Of a DNA stretch of 64,000 nucleotides, positions 8,856 to 16,798 are shown piece after piece. Within the stretch, counting starts at the first letter, position 1. Every line of letters starts with the position of its first letter. A program made the translations under genes and the position numbers. The stretch is from Stutzerimonas urumqiensis (GTDB taxonomy: Bacteria > Pseudomonadota > Gammaproteobacteria > Pseudomonadales > Pseudomonadaceae): contig NZ_RBZQ01000002.1 of assembly GCF_003640395.1 (NCBI RefSeq), positions 310,001-374,000 of the forward strand, written 5' to 3'. The notes under the pieces are model-generated. The model was given only the letters and a program-made list of their open reading frames with translations, did no database searches and was not told the DNA's origin.

Positions 8856-10766
8856 TTACAGGCGTGGCGCAGTGGGCGTACCGCTGCGTGCCTTGGCCAT
8901 CGCGGCCAGGCGCACGGCGACGTTCGCGGCACCATAGCCGCCGTAACCATTCTTGCGCTGCAGGATTTCGAAGAAGAAGCGGTCCTCGAACGCCTCGGTA
9001 TAGACGTGGAAGAACTCGCCGCCCTGAGCGTCACGGTCGTACAGCACGTTGTAGTACGCCAGCTCGCTGAGGAACTCGTCGTCGAAGTCGAAGCGCGCCG
9101 CCAGATCGTCGTAGTAGTTGAGCGGAATGTCGAGCAGCGGCACCCCGGCCTCCTTCGCCCGCCGGACCTCGGCGAAGATGTCGTCGCAGCAGAAGGCGAT
9201 GTGGTGCACGCCCGAACCGCGGTAGCTCGACAGGGCATGGGAAATGGCGGTGTTGCGGTTCTCCGAGATGTTCAGCGGCAGGCGTACGTTGCCGCAGCGG
9301 CTGCGGATCGCACGGCTCTTCACCAGCCCGTAAGGATCGGGCAGCACCACCTCGTCGTCCGCCTCGAAATCCAGCAGCGCCTTGTAGAACAGCACCCAGC
9401 TATCGAGGCCGTCCGCAGGCAACGCCAGCGCCATGTGATCGATACGCTGCAACCCGCCAGCCGGCTGGGTCGCAGGCTGGAGGACGAAATCGCTGTCGTA
9501 GATCGTCCGCCCCGGCTCACCTCGTTCCACTAGATAGATAAGGCTGCCGTCCGGCGCGCGCACCGCCGGAATCTCTCGCTCGTTCGGGCCGACCAACCCC
9601 CGGAACGGCTGGCCCTTGAACGCCCGCGCCCGCTCGAGCGCCGGCGCCGCCTCGTCCCGCACGCGCAAGGCGGTGGCGCAGAGGGACGGCCCGTGCGCCT
9701 CGAAGAAGTTATGCGCGAAAGAATAGGGCTCGGCGTTGAGCACGATGTTGATGTCGCCCTGGCGCAGCAGCTCGACCGTCTTGGAACGATGGCGCCCGGC
9801 ACGGGCGAAGCCGAGCCGCTCCAGCCAGCCGGCGAGCTTGGCGCCGCAGGCCTCGTCGACGGCGAATTCGAGGAACTCGACCCCCTCGTAACGCGCGGCG
9901 GCCGGCGGATCGAAGAGGTTGCCGGTCGCGGCACCCGCGCCCTCGCGTGCCAGCAATGCACGGGTCTTTTCTTCCAGGTACAGCAGCGAGCGATAGCCGT
10001 CGGCGGCGTTCGCCCGCGGCGGTGCGGCGCGAAAGCCGTCATTGAAGACTTCCAGCGACAACGGGCCGTCGTAACCGGTGCGCAGGATCGGCGCGAGAAA
10101 GGCCGGCAGGTCGAATTCACCCTGGCCGGGGAAGCACCGGAAGTGGCGGCTCCACTCCAGCACATCCATCGCCAGTACCGGCGCGTCCGCCATCTGCACG
10201 TAGAAGATCTTCTCCCCGGGAATCTCGGCGATGGCCGCGGGATCGCCACGCAGTGAGAGCGTGTGAAAGCTGTCTAGGATGACGCCGAGCGCCGGATGGT
10301 CGACCTGCTTCACCAGATCCCAGACCTGCTGGTAGGTATTGACGTGACGACCCCAGGCCAGCGCCTCGTAACCAATTCGCAACCCCCGCGCCCCGGCGCA
10401 CTCGGCCAGCAGGGCGAGGTCATCGGCGATGAGTCGGCTGTCGCCCAGCGCGTCGGCGGCCACGTTGCTGCACACCAGCACCAGGTCCGTGCCGAGCTCC
10501 TGCATCAGATCGAACTTGCGCTCGGCGCGGTCGAGGTTGCGCTGCAAGCGCTCGCGCCGGCACCCCTCGAAGTCGCGGAACGGCTGGAACAGCGAGATCG
10601 CCAGGCCCAGGTCTGCACACAGTCGCCGCACGTCGCGGGGGCTGCCGGAGAAGTACAGCAGGTCGTTCTCGAAAATTTCCACGCTGTCGAAGCCCGCCGC
10701 GGCGATGGCTTCGAGCTTTTCCGGCAGGGTGCCGCTCAGGGAAACGGTGGCGATCGCGCGATGCAT
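8856..10766 (-). CDS. quiC: 3-dehydroshikimate dehydratase fused to HPPD-like domain
   Basis: QuiC converts 3-dehydroshikimate to protocatechuate, linking quinate/shikimate breakdown to the beta-ketoadipate pathway. The N-terminal half (about 1-280) is a xylose-isomerase-like TIM barrel. Likely metal ligands are the Glu of IGYEALAWG, the Asp of VILDSFHTL, the Gln of FYVQMADAP and the Glu of LSLEVFNDG. The C-terminal half (about 290-625) is a vicinal-oxygen-chelate domain like 4-hydroxyphenylpyruvate dioxygenase, with RIDHMALALP, GVHHIAFCCDD and FFFEILQR carrying the two His and the Glu iron ligands. This 636-residue two-domain form is known in Pseudomonas. It is followed by a TetR gene. Confidence 0.95.
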   Translation of the reverse strand: MHRAIATVSLSGTLPEKLEAIAAAGFDSVEIFENDLLYFSGSPRDVRRLCADLGLAISLFQPFRDFEGCRRERLQRNLDRAERKFDLMQELGTDLVLVCSNVAADALGDSRLIADDLALLAECAGARGLRIGYEALAWGRHVNTYQQVWDLVKQVDHPALGVILDSFHTLSLRGDPAAIAEIPGEKIFYVQMADAPVLAMDVLEWSRHFRCFPGQGEFDLPAFLAPILRTGYDGPLSLEVFNDGFRAAPPRANAADGYRSLLYLEEKTRALLAREGAGAATGNLFDPPAAARYEGVEFLEFAVDEACGAKLAGWLERLGFARAGRHRSKTVELLRQGDINIVLNAEPYSFAHNFFEAHGPSLCATALRVRDEAAPALERARAFKGQPFRGLVGPNEREIPAVRAPDGSLIYLVERGEPGRTIYDSDFVLQPATQPAGGLQRIDHMALALPADGLDSWVLFYKALLDFEADDEVVLPDPYGLVKSRAIRSRCGNVRLPLNISENRNTAISHALSSYRGSGVHHIAFCCDDIFAEVRRAKEAGVPLLDIPLNYYDDLAARFDFDDEFLSELAYYNVLYDRDAQGGEFFHVYTEAFEDRFFFEILQRKNGYGGYGAANVAVRLAAMAKARSGTPTAPRL

Positions 10767-11357
10767 GCGAAGCTCCTGATCGATTGATCTGTTGTTCTGT
10801 AAGGGTCACGAGACCTGCCCGGATTATTCACCGGCCGCAGAACGGCTGACAGGAAAAATGTACTAGACGGTGAGTTCTTGTTCGTTAATCGCACAGAAGA
10901 CTCGGACGACTTCCTTTCGTTAGCGATGCCGGCTTGAACCCTGCGCGTCGGTGCGCCTGCCCGACATAAACAGAACAGATACCCCGTTAACGATTTACCA
11001 GACGCCTCTTCACCCGGCCCGGCTTAGAGTCAGGCCACCGATAGCGGGCCGGACCGCCTGCGCTGATCGCTTCCCTCGCGCCTTTCCAGGCCTGCCCGCC
11101 TCATGCGTGTCATGCGGCGGGCGTTCGTTTGCGACCCCGATCCGGCTAGCGGCTGGCCGGCAGTGATGTCATTCGCCGTGCACCGGGGACGGCATGGATG
11201 CCGAGCCGGTTTCGGCAGGCGATCAGCCGGGTGCGACAACCTGCCCAATGTAAAACGGTCGTAAACAAGAGAGATTTTCGTTTGCGGACGGAGTTTAATA
11301 GCACCCTATCGTTCGCTTCGCGCGAGCCTGCACGCACCGACCATCGAGGAGCCCTTC
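10767..11357. promoter_or_regulatory. Divergent intergenic region, quiC versus ABC importer
   Basis: The 591 bp hold no supported gene. Several CGTTA-type motifs are visible: TTCGTTAATCGCAC (10881-10894), TTCGTTAGCGATGC (10917-10930) and the palindrome CGTTAACG (10985-10992). These are candidate operators for the quiC-linked TetR protein. Two further motifs, GTTCGTTTGCGAC (11123-11135) and TTTTCGTTTGCGGACG (11275-11290), resemble the GlpR-type site before glpF. An inverted repeat GCCCGCC/GGCGGGC spans 11094-11122 without a T run. The quiC ribosome site CAGGAGC lies at about 10771-10777. Confidence 0.4.
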
Positions 11358-12266
11358 ATGTCGCAACGTCGTTCATTGCTGCGCTACAGCCTGCTGGCGA
11401 TCAGTCTGCTGTTCAGCACCCTGCTCCACGCCGCAGAACGTACGCTCGAAGGGGCCTATGGCCCGGTCACGCTCGAAGGCGCGCCGCAGCGTGTCGTGGC
11501 GCTGGGCGATAACGCGCTGGACGCCGCGCTGTCGCTCGAGGTGCAGCCCGTCGGCACGCTCGCCAGCCGCGGCGGTGACGATGTGCCGGAATACCTCGCG
11601 GCCAAGGCCGGCGACATCGCCCTGGTCGGCACCGTCCGCGAGCCCAACCTCGAAGCGATCCTGATGCTCCAACCGGACCTGATCATCGCCTCCACCGAAC
11701 TGCCGCGCGCGCTGTACGACAAGCTCAGCCTGATCGCGCCGACGGTGGTGCCCGAGGGCAGCTCTTTTCAGGATTGGCGCCGCATCTACCGCACCTATGC
11801 CCAGGCGCTGGGCAAGCCGGACCTCGCCGACCGACGCATTGCCGAGATCGACGCCCGGGTCGCCGAGCTGCGCCAGCGCCTGCCCGACGGCCAGCAGGTC
11901 AGCGTGGTGCGCTGGAATCCGCAGGGGCCGTTCGTGATGTCCAGCCAATTGTTCGTCGGTCAACTACTCGATGCGCTGGGCCTGAAGCCCAATGAGCTGG
12001 CGACCCAGACCAAGCGACCGCACACCGACATCCTGAGCCTGGAAAACCTCGCCAAGGCCGATGCCGACTGGATCTTCCTCGCCACGCTCAACCCCGACGG
12101 CGAGAAAGCGCTCGAGGCGGCGCGCCAGCAGCCGGCCTTCACCCGCCTGGGCGCGGTGAAGAACGACCGGGTCGTCAGCGTCGACGGCCAGATCTGGAGC
12201 AGCAGCTCCGGCTACCTGGCGGCGCAGCAGGTGCTGGACGACGTCGAGCAGGCGTTGCTCGACTGA
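11358..12266 (+). CDS. FecB/FepB-like periplasmic metal-chelate binding protein
   Basis: This 302-residue protein is the substrate-binding component of a siderophore/heme/B12-type ABC importer. A Sec signal peptide (about 1-26, cleavage near LLHA-AERTL) has no lipobox cysteine. The class III helical-backbone fold shows in GAPQRVVALGDNALDAAL, ILMLQPDLIIAST, RLGAVKNDRVVSVDG and the C-terminal helix. It is the first gene of a tightly packed operon: its TGA shares a base with the ATG of the next gene. No TonB receptor or siderophore enzyme is in view, so the chelate is unknown. Confidence 0.9.
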   Translation: MSQRRSLLRYSLLAISLLFSTLLHAAERTLEGAYGPVTLEGAPQRVVALGDNALDAALSLEVQPVGTLASRGGDDVPEYLAAKAGDIALVGTVREPNLEAILMLQPDLIIASTELPRALYDKLSLIAPTVVPEGSSFQDWRRIYRTYAQALGKPDLADRRIAEIDARVAELRQRLPDGQQVSVVRWNPQGPFVMSSQLFVGQLLDALGLKPNELATQTKRPHTDILSLENLAKADADWIFLATLNPDGEKALEAARQQPAFTRLGAVKNDRVVSVDGQIWSSSSGYLAAQQVLDDVEQALLD

Positions 12267-13267
12267 TGACCGCCGCGCGACTGCCCCTGCCGACGGTGCT
12301 GCTGTCGGCGGGGCTGCTGCTGTCGGTGCTGTGCCTGGCGAGCCTGCTGCTCGGCGCTGGCGATGTCGGCATCGGCCCGAGCCTGGCCGCGTTGTTCGGT
12401 GGCGGCGACGACGATGCACGCTTCGTGGTGTTCGAACTGCGCGGGTTGCGGACCGAGCTGGCGGTGCTGGTCGGCGTCGCGCTCGGCGCGGGCGGGCTGT
12501 TGCTCCAGGCAGCGACGCGCAACCCGCTGGCCGAACCGGGCCTGCTCGGCGTCAGCGCCGGCGCGTCCTTTGCCGTGGTGGTGGCGATCAGCCTCGGTGC
12601 GAGCGCCGGGACGCTGAGCCTGGCGGTGGCGGTGCTCGGCGCGATGGTCGGCTGCGTGCTGGTGCTGCTGGTCACGCAGTTGCGCGGCGTGGGCGACGAT
12701 CCGGTGCGGCTGGTCCTCGCGGGCGCCGCCTTCACCGGCCTGCTCACGGCGCTCAGCAGCCTGCTGCTCCTGCAAGACCAGCGGACCGCCGATGAAGTCC
12801 GCTTCTGGGTGATCGGCGCGCTCGCCGGCCGCTCGCCGGACACCGTGAGCTGGAGCCTGCCGGGGCTGATCCTCGGCCTGCTGGTCGTGCTGCCGCTGGT
12901 GCGCCCGCTGGCCGCCCTCACGCTGGGCGAGCGGGTCGCCAGCGGCCTCGGCCACCATCCGCAACTGACGCGCCTGGCCACCTTGCTGGCGGTGGCGCTG
13001 CTGGTCGGCACCGCCACCGCCGCGGCCGGCCCGATCGGCTTCGTCGGCCTGGTGGTGCCCTTCCTGGCTCGTCGGCTGGTTGGCAGCGATGTCCGCCGTG
13101 GCCTCGGTGTCGCCATCCTGCTCGGTCCGTGCGTGGTGCTGGCCGCCGATATCCTGTCGCGGCTGCTGGTGCGGCCGTATGAACTGCCGGTGGGCGTGGT
13201 GACCGCGTTCGTCGGCGCGCCCATCCTCATTGCGGTGGTGCGCAGCCACCGGTTGCCGTCGCTCTGA
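12266..13267 (+). CDS. FecCD-family ABC permease, first subunit
   Basis: The 333-residue protein is a FecCD/BtuC-type inner-membrane permease with roughly ten membrane helices. Signatures include FELRGLRTELAVLVGVALG near residue 55-70, LLLQAATRNPLAEPGLLGVSAGA (about 78-100) and the coupling-helix region AGPIGFVGLVVPFLARRLVG near residue 255. It overlaps the binding-protein stop as TGATG and ends in another TGATG with the next permease, so translation is coupled. Two different permease genes in a row imply a heterodimeric pore as in FecCD or FepDG. Confidence 0.93.
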   Translation: MTAARLPLPTVLLSAGLLLSVLCLASLLLGAGDVGIGPSLAALFGGGDDDARFVVFELRGLRTELAVLVGVALGAGGLLLQAATRNPLAEPGLLGVSAGASFAVVVAISLGASAGTLSLAVAVLGAMVGCVLVLLVTQLRGVGDDPVRLVLAGAAFTGLLTALSSLLLLQDQRTADEVRFWVIGALAGRSPDTVSWSLPGLILGLLVVLPLVRPLAALTLGERVASGLGHHPQLTRLATLLAVALLVGTATAAAGPIGFVGLVVPFLARRLVGSDVRRGLGVAILLGPCVVLAADILSRLLVRPYELPVGVVTAFVGAPILIAVVRSHRLPSL

Positions 13268-14331
13268 TGAACATCCCACTCGCTCACGCCTCATCGGCCC
13301 CGCGGGACCACTGGCTGCTCGGCATCGCTGGTCTGCGGCTGCTGATCCACCGGCGCAGCCTGCTCGCCGGGATCGGCCTGTGCCTCGCACTCGCCGCCAG
13401 CCTCGGCTGGCTGCTGATCGCCGGCACGCATGACCTGACGCTCTGGCAAGCGCTGCGCGCCGCGACCGGCGACGGCAATCCGCTGCAGGTGCTGCTGGTC
13501 CGCGAGCTGCGATTGCCGCGCCTGGTCGCCGGGCTGCTCAGCGGCGCGGCGCTCGGTGCCGCCGGCTGCCTGCTCCAGACCCTGGCCCGCAACCGGCTGG
13601 CCACCCCCGGCGTGATCGGCATCGACGACGGCGCCACCGCCTTCGCCGTCGCCTCGATCGTCGCCGTGCCGACCAGCCTGGCGCCGACCGCCCTCGCCCT
13701 GTCCGGCGCCAGCACCGCCGCGGTCCTGGCCTTTGCACTGGCGGCCGGCGGTGGCGCGCGCGGGTATCGCTTCATCGTCGTCGGCATCGCGATCGGCGTG
13801 CTGTTCGGCGCGCTGACCAACCTGATGCTGGCGCGCGCCGACATCGACGCCGCCAACGCTGCCTATCCCTGGACGGTCGGCAGTCTCAATGCCCGCCCCG
13901 CGCAGGCGGTGTGGCTGCTCGGCATCGGCCTGGCATTGGGGCTGCCGGCGGCCAAGCTGCTGGTCAGACCGCTCGCGGTGATGCGCTTTTCCGACAACGT
14001 GGCGATCGGCCTCGGCGTCGATCTGCCGCGCATCCGCCTGCTGACCCTGGCGCTGACCGTGTGGCTCACCGCGCTGGCGGTGGCCGTGGTCGGGCCGGTC
14101 GGACTGATCGCCCTGGTCGCGCCGGAGATGGCGCGCTACCTCTGCCGCCAGCACGGCGTTCCGGTCGTCAACTCGGCGCTGAGCGGCGCGCTCCTGATGG
14201 TGCTGGCCGACTGGGTCGGGCGGACGGTGCTGGCCCCGGTGGAAATACCGGTGGGCATCATCATGGCCATCGTCGGCGGCCCCTACCTGCTGTGGATTCT
14301 CCTACGCCAACCTTCGCGGACCCTGACATGA
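13267..14331 (+). CDS. FecCD-family ABC permease, second subunit
   Basis: This is the second FecCD-type permease, 354 residues with about ten membrane helices. It contains VRELRLPRLVAGLLSGAALG, GCLLQTLARNRLATPGVIGI and the cytoplasmic coupling segment VGPVGLIALVAPEMARYL. An N-terminal extension of about 30 residues precedes the first helix. The stop overlaps the ATPase start as ATGA. It should pair with the preceding permease. Confidence 0.93.
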   Translation: MNIPLAHASSAPRDHWLLGIAGLRLLIHRRSLLAGIGLCLALAASLGWLLIAGTHDLTLWQALRAATGDGNPLQVLLVRELRLPRLVAGLLSGAALGAAGCLLQTLARNRLATPGVIGIDDGATAFAVASIVAVPTSLAPTALALSGASTAAVLAFALAAGGGARGYRFIVVGIAIGVLFGALTNLMLARADIDAANAAYPWTVGSLNARPAQAVWLLGIGLALGLPAAKLLVRPLAVMRFSDNVAIGLGVDLPRIRLLTLALTVWLTALAVAVVGPVGLIALVAPEMARYLCRQHGVPVVNSALSGALLMVLADWVGRTVLAPVEIPVGIIMAIVGGPYLLWILLRQPSRTLT

Positions 14332-15167
14332 GCGACATCCCCTCCATCCTCGTCGAAGGCGCCCGGACCGAGGCCCGCCTCGAAGCCCGGCAGCTGAGCA
14401 TGGGCTATGGCGAAACGGCCGTGCTGCGCGACCTGGACCTGCAATTGCCGCGCAGCCAGGTGACCGCCATCGTCGGCCCCAATGGCTGTGGCAAGTCGAC
14501 GCTGCTGGCCGGCCTCGCGCGCCTGCACAAACCCACCTGCGGCGCGGTGCTGCTCAACGGCGAGGCGATCAACCGGCTGCCGACCCGCGACGTCGCCCGG
14601 CAGCTGGCGCTGCTGCCGCAGGACGCCAGCGCGCCGGACGGGCTGACCGTCGCCGAGCTGATCCGCTTCGGCCGGCAGCCGCACCAGCGCCTGCTGCACC
14701 AGTGGAGCGCCCACGACCAGGCGATCGTCGAGGCCGCCTTGCAGGTCGCCAACCTCGCCGAGCTGGCGGATCGGCCGTTGCAGTCCATGTCCGGCGGCCA
14801 GCGCCAGCGCGCCTGGATCGCCATGGCCGTGGCGCAGAGCACGCCGTTGCTGCTGCTCGACGAACCGACCTCGGCGCTCGACCTGGGGCATCAGATCGAG
14901 GTGTTCGAGCTGATTCGCCAGCTCGCCGGCGCCGGCAAGACGGTGGTCATGGTCGTGCACGATCTGGCCAGCGCCTGCCGCTATGCCGATCACCTGGTGG
15001 CCATGAACGGTGGGCAGGTCATCGCCAACGGTCCGCCGGATGAGGTCGTCACGCCGGAACTGGTGCAGACCCTGTACGGCGTCCACTGCACGCTGCTGCG
15101 CGACCCGCTGCACGGCACGCCGATCATTGCCGGCGTGACCCGGCTCTGCGACGACGACCGGGGCTGA
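14328..15167 (+). CDS. FecE/FepC-like ABC transporter ATPase
   Basis: The 279-residue ATPase powers the importer. Walker A is IVGPNGCGKSTLL (about 46-58), the Q-loop is ALLPQDAS, the signature is MSGGQRQRAW, Walker B is LLLLDEPTSALDLGHQ, and the H-loop is VMVVHDLASA. The ATG at 14328 overlaps the permease stop by four bases; a longer in-frame opening from 13911 is a shadow of the permease. A terminator follows at once, so this is the last gene of the four-gene operon. Confidence 0.95.
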   Translation: MSDIPSILVEGARTEARLEARQLSMGYGETAVLRDLDLQLPRSQVTAIVGPNGCGKSTLLAGLARLHKPTCGAVLLNGEAINRLPTRDVARQLALLPQDASAPDGLTVAELIRFGRQPHQRLLHQWSAHDQAIVEAALQVANLAELADRPLQSMSGGQRQRAWIAMAVAQSTPLLLLDEPTSALDLGHQIEVFELIRQLAGAGKTVVMVVHDLASACRYADHLVAMNGGQVIANGPPDEVVTPELVQTLYGVHCTLLRDPLHGTPIIAGVTRLCDDDRG

Positions 15168-15175
15168 GCCGCCTC

Positions 15176-15203
15176 ACGGCCGGTGGCCGCCGGCCGTGTT
15201 TTG
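15176..15203 (+). terminator. Terminator of the ABC importer operon
   Basis: ACGGCCGG (15176-15183) pairs with CCGGCCGT (15190-15197) around a 6-base loop and is followed by GTTTTG. It lies 8 bases after the ATPase stop. Confidence 0.8.
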
Positions 15204-15423
15204 TCCATCCGCACGCCGCCCCCATCCGCACCGCTATCCGCACCGCCATAAACAGAACGCATGGAATGAGCGCCGTTATGCATTGTTCGGCGCGTCCGGC
15301 TGCGTGCCACCATCGACCGCGACTAACCAAGCCGTCGCCGCGCCACTGGCCATCCGCAGCCAGCGAAGACGACGGCCCGGCCCGCGATCGCTGGCCTCGT
15401 TGGCCTATGCCGCTCGCGGACCG

Positions 15424-15442
15424 AAAAACAACAACAAAAGGA
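15424..15442 (+). promoter_or_regulatory. A-rich leader (AAnAAnAA) and ribosome site of dctP1
   Basis: AAAAACAACAACAAAAGG runs directly into an AAGGAAA ribosome site 8 bases before the ATG at 15450. The AAnAAnAA repeat is the known target pattern of the Crc/Hfq catabolite-repression complex in Pseudomonas. Similar runs occur at 16774-16781, 19847-19858 and 24612-24622 before other uptake genes in this window. Confidence 0.5.
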
Positions 15443-15449
15443 AATCGCA

Positions 15450-16499
15450 ATGTCCACATGGTCGAAGCGACTGCTCGCACTGCTCGTCACCGCCTCCCTT
15501 GGCCAGGCCGCGCACGCCGCCGAACCGGAGGTGACGCTCAAGATCCATCACCAGCTCCCGGCCCATTCGGTCACCCAGGCCGACCTGCTCGAACCCTGGG
15601 CGAAGAAGATCACCGAGGAGTCGGACGGGCGCATCCAGTTCCAGTTCTACCCCTCCATGCAACTGGGCGGCACGCCACCCCAGCTGGTCGACCAGGTCCG
15701 CGATGGCGTCGCGGACATCGTCTGGGCGCTGCCGGGCTACAACAGCGGCCGGTTCCCGCTCATCTCCGCCTTCGAACAGCCCTTCATGAGCACCTCCGCC
15801 GAGGCGACCAGCCAGGCGATGTGGGACTTCATCCAGAAGCACGGCCAGAAGGAATTCGAGAACATGCACCTGCTGGCCACGCACGTCACCGACGGCGCGC
15901 TGGTGCATACCACCGAAGCGCCGATCAAGACGATGTCGGATTTCCGCGGCAAGAAGATTCGCGCCGCCAACCGCACCTCGACCAAGCTGATCAGCCTGCT
16001 GGGCGGCACGCCGGTCGCGATGCCGGTGCCGCAGATTCCCGAAGCGCTGTCCAAGGGCGTCGTGGATGGCGCCATCGTGCCGTGGGACGTGGTGCCCGCG
16101 CTCAAGCTGCATGAGCTGGTCAACTACCACACCGAGATGGCGCCCGGTCAGCCGGAGCTGATGTACACCGCCGTCATCATCGCGATGAACCCCGACGTCT
16201 ACGCCAAGCTGCCCGCCGATCTCAAGAAGGTCATCGACGACAACAGCGGCCTGGCGCTGTCCCGCCAGGCGGGTCGCCTGTTCGACACCCAGGTCGTCGA
16301 GACCGGCCATGAACTGGCCCGGCAGGAAGGCAACGAGGTCTACGTGCTGCCCGTCGACGAGCAGCAGAAGTGGATGAAGGCCGCCAAGCGCCTGGACGAA
16401 GACTGGATCGAAGAAGTCGAGGACAAGGGCTACGAGAACGGCGCCGCGCTGCTGCAGGACGCGCGCGATCTGATCGATCAGTACAGCAAGGCCCAGTGA
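15450..16499 (+). CDS. TRAP transporter periplasmic binding protein DctP (copy 1)
   Basis: The 349-residue protein has a Sec signal peptide (about 1-24, ending AAHAAEPEV) and a DctP/SmoM-type solute-binding fold. It shows KIHHQLPAHSVTQADLLEPW, PSMQLGGTPPQLVDQVRDG and the substrate-arginine region KKIRAANRTSTKLISLLGGTPV (split around residues 168-190), then PEALSKGVVDGAIVPWDV. Organic-acid TRAP proteins bind the carboxylate through the Arg in this region. It is a close tandem paralogue of the next gene but has no QM genes of its own, so it probably shares the DctQM pair downstream. An aromatic or cyclohexane acid substrate is suggested by context. Confidence 0.92.
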   Translation: MSTWSKRLLALLVTASLGQAAHAAEPEVTLKIHHQLPAHSVTQADLLEPWAKKITEESDGRIQFQFYPSMQLGGTPPQLVDQVRDGVADIVWALPGYNSGRFPLISAFEQPFMSTSAEATSQAMWDFIQKHGQKEFENMHLLATHVTDGALVHTTEAPIKTMSDFRGKKIRAANRTSTKLISLLGGTPVAMPVPQIPEALSKGVVDGAIVPWDVVPALKLHELVNYHTEMAPGQPELMYTAVIIAMNPDVYAKLPADLKKVIDDNSGLALSRQAGRLFDTQVVETGHELARQEGNEVYVLPVDEQQKWMKAAKRLDEDWIEEVEDKGYENGAALLQDARDLIDQYSKAQ

Positions 16500-16658
16500 C
16501 CCGTCGTGGGGGGGGGCGAGCACGCCTCCCGCCTGGAGAGCAGGATGAACCGAGCCTTCGCACCGCGCCTGGCACCGCACCGCCGTGCCTCCGATCCGTT
16601 CCACCGGCGCGCCACGCCGGGCCGGTCCGGCAGGGCGTCGATGCGGCCACCGGATGCT

Positions 16659-16692
16659 GTTCGATTATCGAACGATAAGACGATTATCGAAT
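16659..16692 (+). promoter_or_regulatory. Paired PcaR-like operators before dctP2
   Basis: GTTCGATTATCGAAC (16659-16673) is a perfect 15 bp palindrome and differs little from the published P. putida PcaR site GTTCGATAATCGCAC. A second copy, AGACGATTATCGAAT (16678-16692), has its centre exactly 19 bp away. The same 19 bp pairing is seen before pcaI and pcaR. The 299 bp gap also carries a run of nine G at 16508-16516 and no gene. Confidence 0.75.
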
Positions 16693-16798
16693 TGCCAGGC
16701 GGTACTCCGACCTAGCAGGATTCCCACGCGGCGCGACGCAGAGCCGTTTTGCCAGCGCTCTGCCGCAATCGACCAATAAAAAGAAAAGGGACAACGCG

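Noticed and set aside
11094-11122. Terminator GCCCGCC/GGCGGGC upstream of the ABC operon
   Set aside because: The loop is 15 bases, there is no T run, and no gene ends nearby in either direction.
15168-15449. A small gene between the ABC operon and dctP1
   Set aside because: Short frames here have no ribosome site or recognisable protein pattern; the region is a terminator followed by a leader.
16508-16516. Run of nine G as a phase-variation tract
   Set aside because: It lies between genes, after the dctP1 stop, and is not placed between promoter elements I can identify.
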